Below are positions 63,261-64,000 of a stretch of DNA of 64,000 nt, one piece after another. The first letter of the stretch is position 1; every line of letters starts with the position of its first letter. The notes below the pieces were generated by a model. The model searched no databases and was not told the DNA's origin. It saw only the letters and a list, made by a program, of their open reading frames with translations. The position numbers were made by a program, and so were the translations under genes. Source of the stretch: Saxidomus purpurata (Eukaryota; Mollusca; Bivalvia; Venerida; Veneridae); NCBI GenBank assembly GCA_022818135.1, contig JAFMSR010000005.1, positions 34,296,872 to 34,360,871 on the forward strand, written 5' to 3'.

Positions 63261-64000
63261 TTTGAAACTAATGCGTAAGAGAAATGGTTGTTCACTTAAC
63301 ATGAATAAACTACAATTGTAAGCTTTAAAACTGGTTACAGATAGACCAACTTTTACCATTAATGCAACAACTATTTGGGATGTAGGTATGTTTATCATAA
63401 GGGTGTGTTCGTATATAAAGCAATGCCTAATATTGCTTCTAACTATATTATATAATTGAATAGCACTTTCAAGTAACATCACCTATAGCTTACGCTCTGT
63501 AATTATCAATAATATAGTGCTAGTTTTTTATACCCCAGTGTATACATATGAAAGGCATACCTATGAATCAGCAAAATCACTATTCTCGTATAAAAAGAAA
63601 AACAAACACTATTTACTAAAAAACACAAATTCAGAACTGAATAAATAAATGTTTACTAGACTTAGTTTATGTCTTAATTTGTGAGTGTTTGTCGGGCGTA
63701 TATGTGTTTTCAATTCAGCAAACATTTCATTTAACGTTTTTGATAGATTATTATTATTATCATCCGGCAAACACAAATACAGATGGAGATTATATAGAGT
63801 TATTAGTATAGTAATGTGATCCGGAATGCCGGTTTTGCTCGGGTCGCGCGTCGGAGCAGCTATCGTATGATCCGACAGCGACCCTTTTATAATATACTTT
63901 GCACGATTATACTCAATTTAAAATGACTTTTTTTAGCAAAGATTGAAGAGGCAAAATAGGCGCTGCATGCGACGTCGCAAAAAATGTAGCAACAACCCAA
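63261..64000. other. Probable TEP intron, no exon recognised
   Basis: No acceptor-flanked segment that continues the macroglobulin domains was found up to the window edge. Confidence 0.4.

Noticed and set aside
63334..63375. Possible further TEP exon after CTGGTTACAG
   Set aside because: The frame demanded by the previous exon gives no macroglobulin-like sequence, and there is no good donor.

Overview
The window is animal nuclear DNA: spliced genes with GT-AG introns, AT-rich non-coding sequence and many decayed transposable elements. A bivalve mollusc is the best guess, but no species is claimed. The reasons are a pearl-like element with a 146-bp tandem core and a (GACC)n tail, a common bivalve-type repeat with a (GGCGTC)n stretch, an NLR-like NACHT/LRR relic built from ~230-bp LRR units, and a thioester-protein family gene.

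Region by region. 1-8.6 kb is repeats (pearl-like element, hAT-like MITE, mariner relic, a 400-bp C/A homopolymer tract). 8.6-10.4 kb holds the first of two tandem GMC flavoprotein oxidoreductase genes (+). 12.3-16.7 kb is a broken NACHT-LRR pseudogene (-) split by a TIR element that carries a LINE fragment. 16.7-18.3 and 21.0-22.7 kb are long fold-back elements. 23.8-25.6 kb holds the second GMC gene (+). 27.2-29.2 kb is a Penelope-like retroelement relic with an inverted 5' piece and a TTAA-flanked MITE inserted in its GIY-YIG region. 31.0-40.9 kb (-) is an LRRC74-like gene that I could assemble completely: 13 coding exons, all phases matching, 484 residues, LRRs followed by two EF-hands. 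43-50 kb is repeats, including an inverted satellite array and a hAT relic with a second element nested in it. 51.4-61.9 kb (+) is the 5' part of an alpha-2-macroglobulin/CD109/TEP-type gene: 15 joined coding exons, about 523 residues, leaving the window before the thioester region. 62.4-63.3 kb is a LINE relic split by another TTAA MITE.

The functional genes do not form an operon-like unit. The GMC pair is a local duplication (probable redox enzymes on sugar or alcohol substrates). The TEP gene and the dead NLR are innate-immunity families. The LRRC74-like gene is a probable Ca2+-binding LRR scaffold. The clearest unusual structures are the nested insertions, the fold-back elements with palindromic ends, and the C/A tract, which may be an assembly artefact. 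I found no convincing new multi-gene system.
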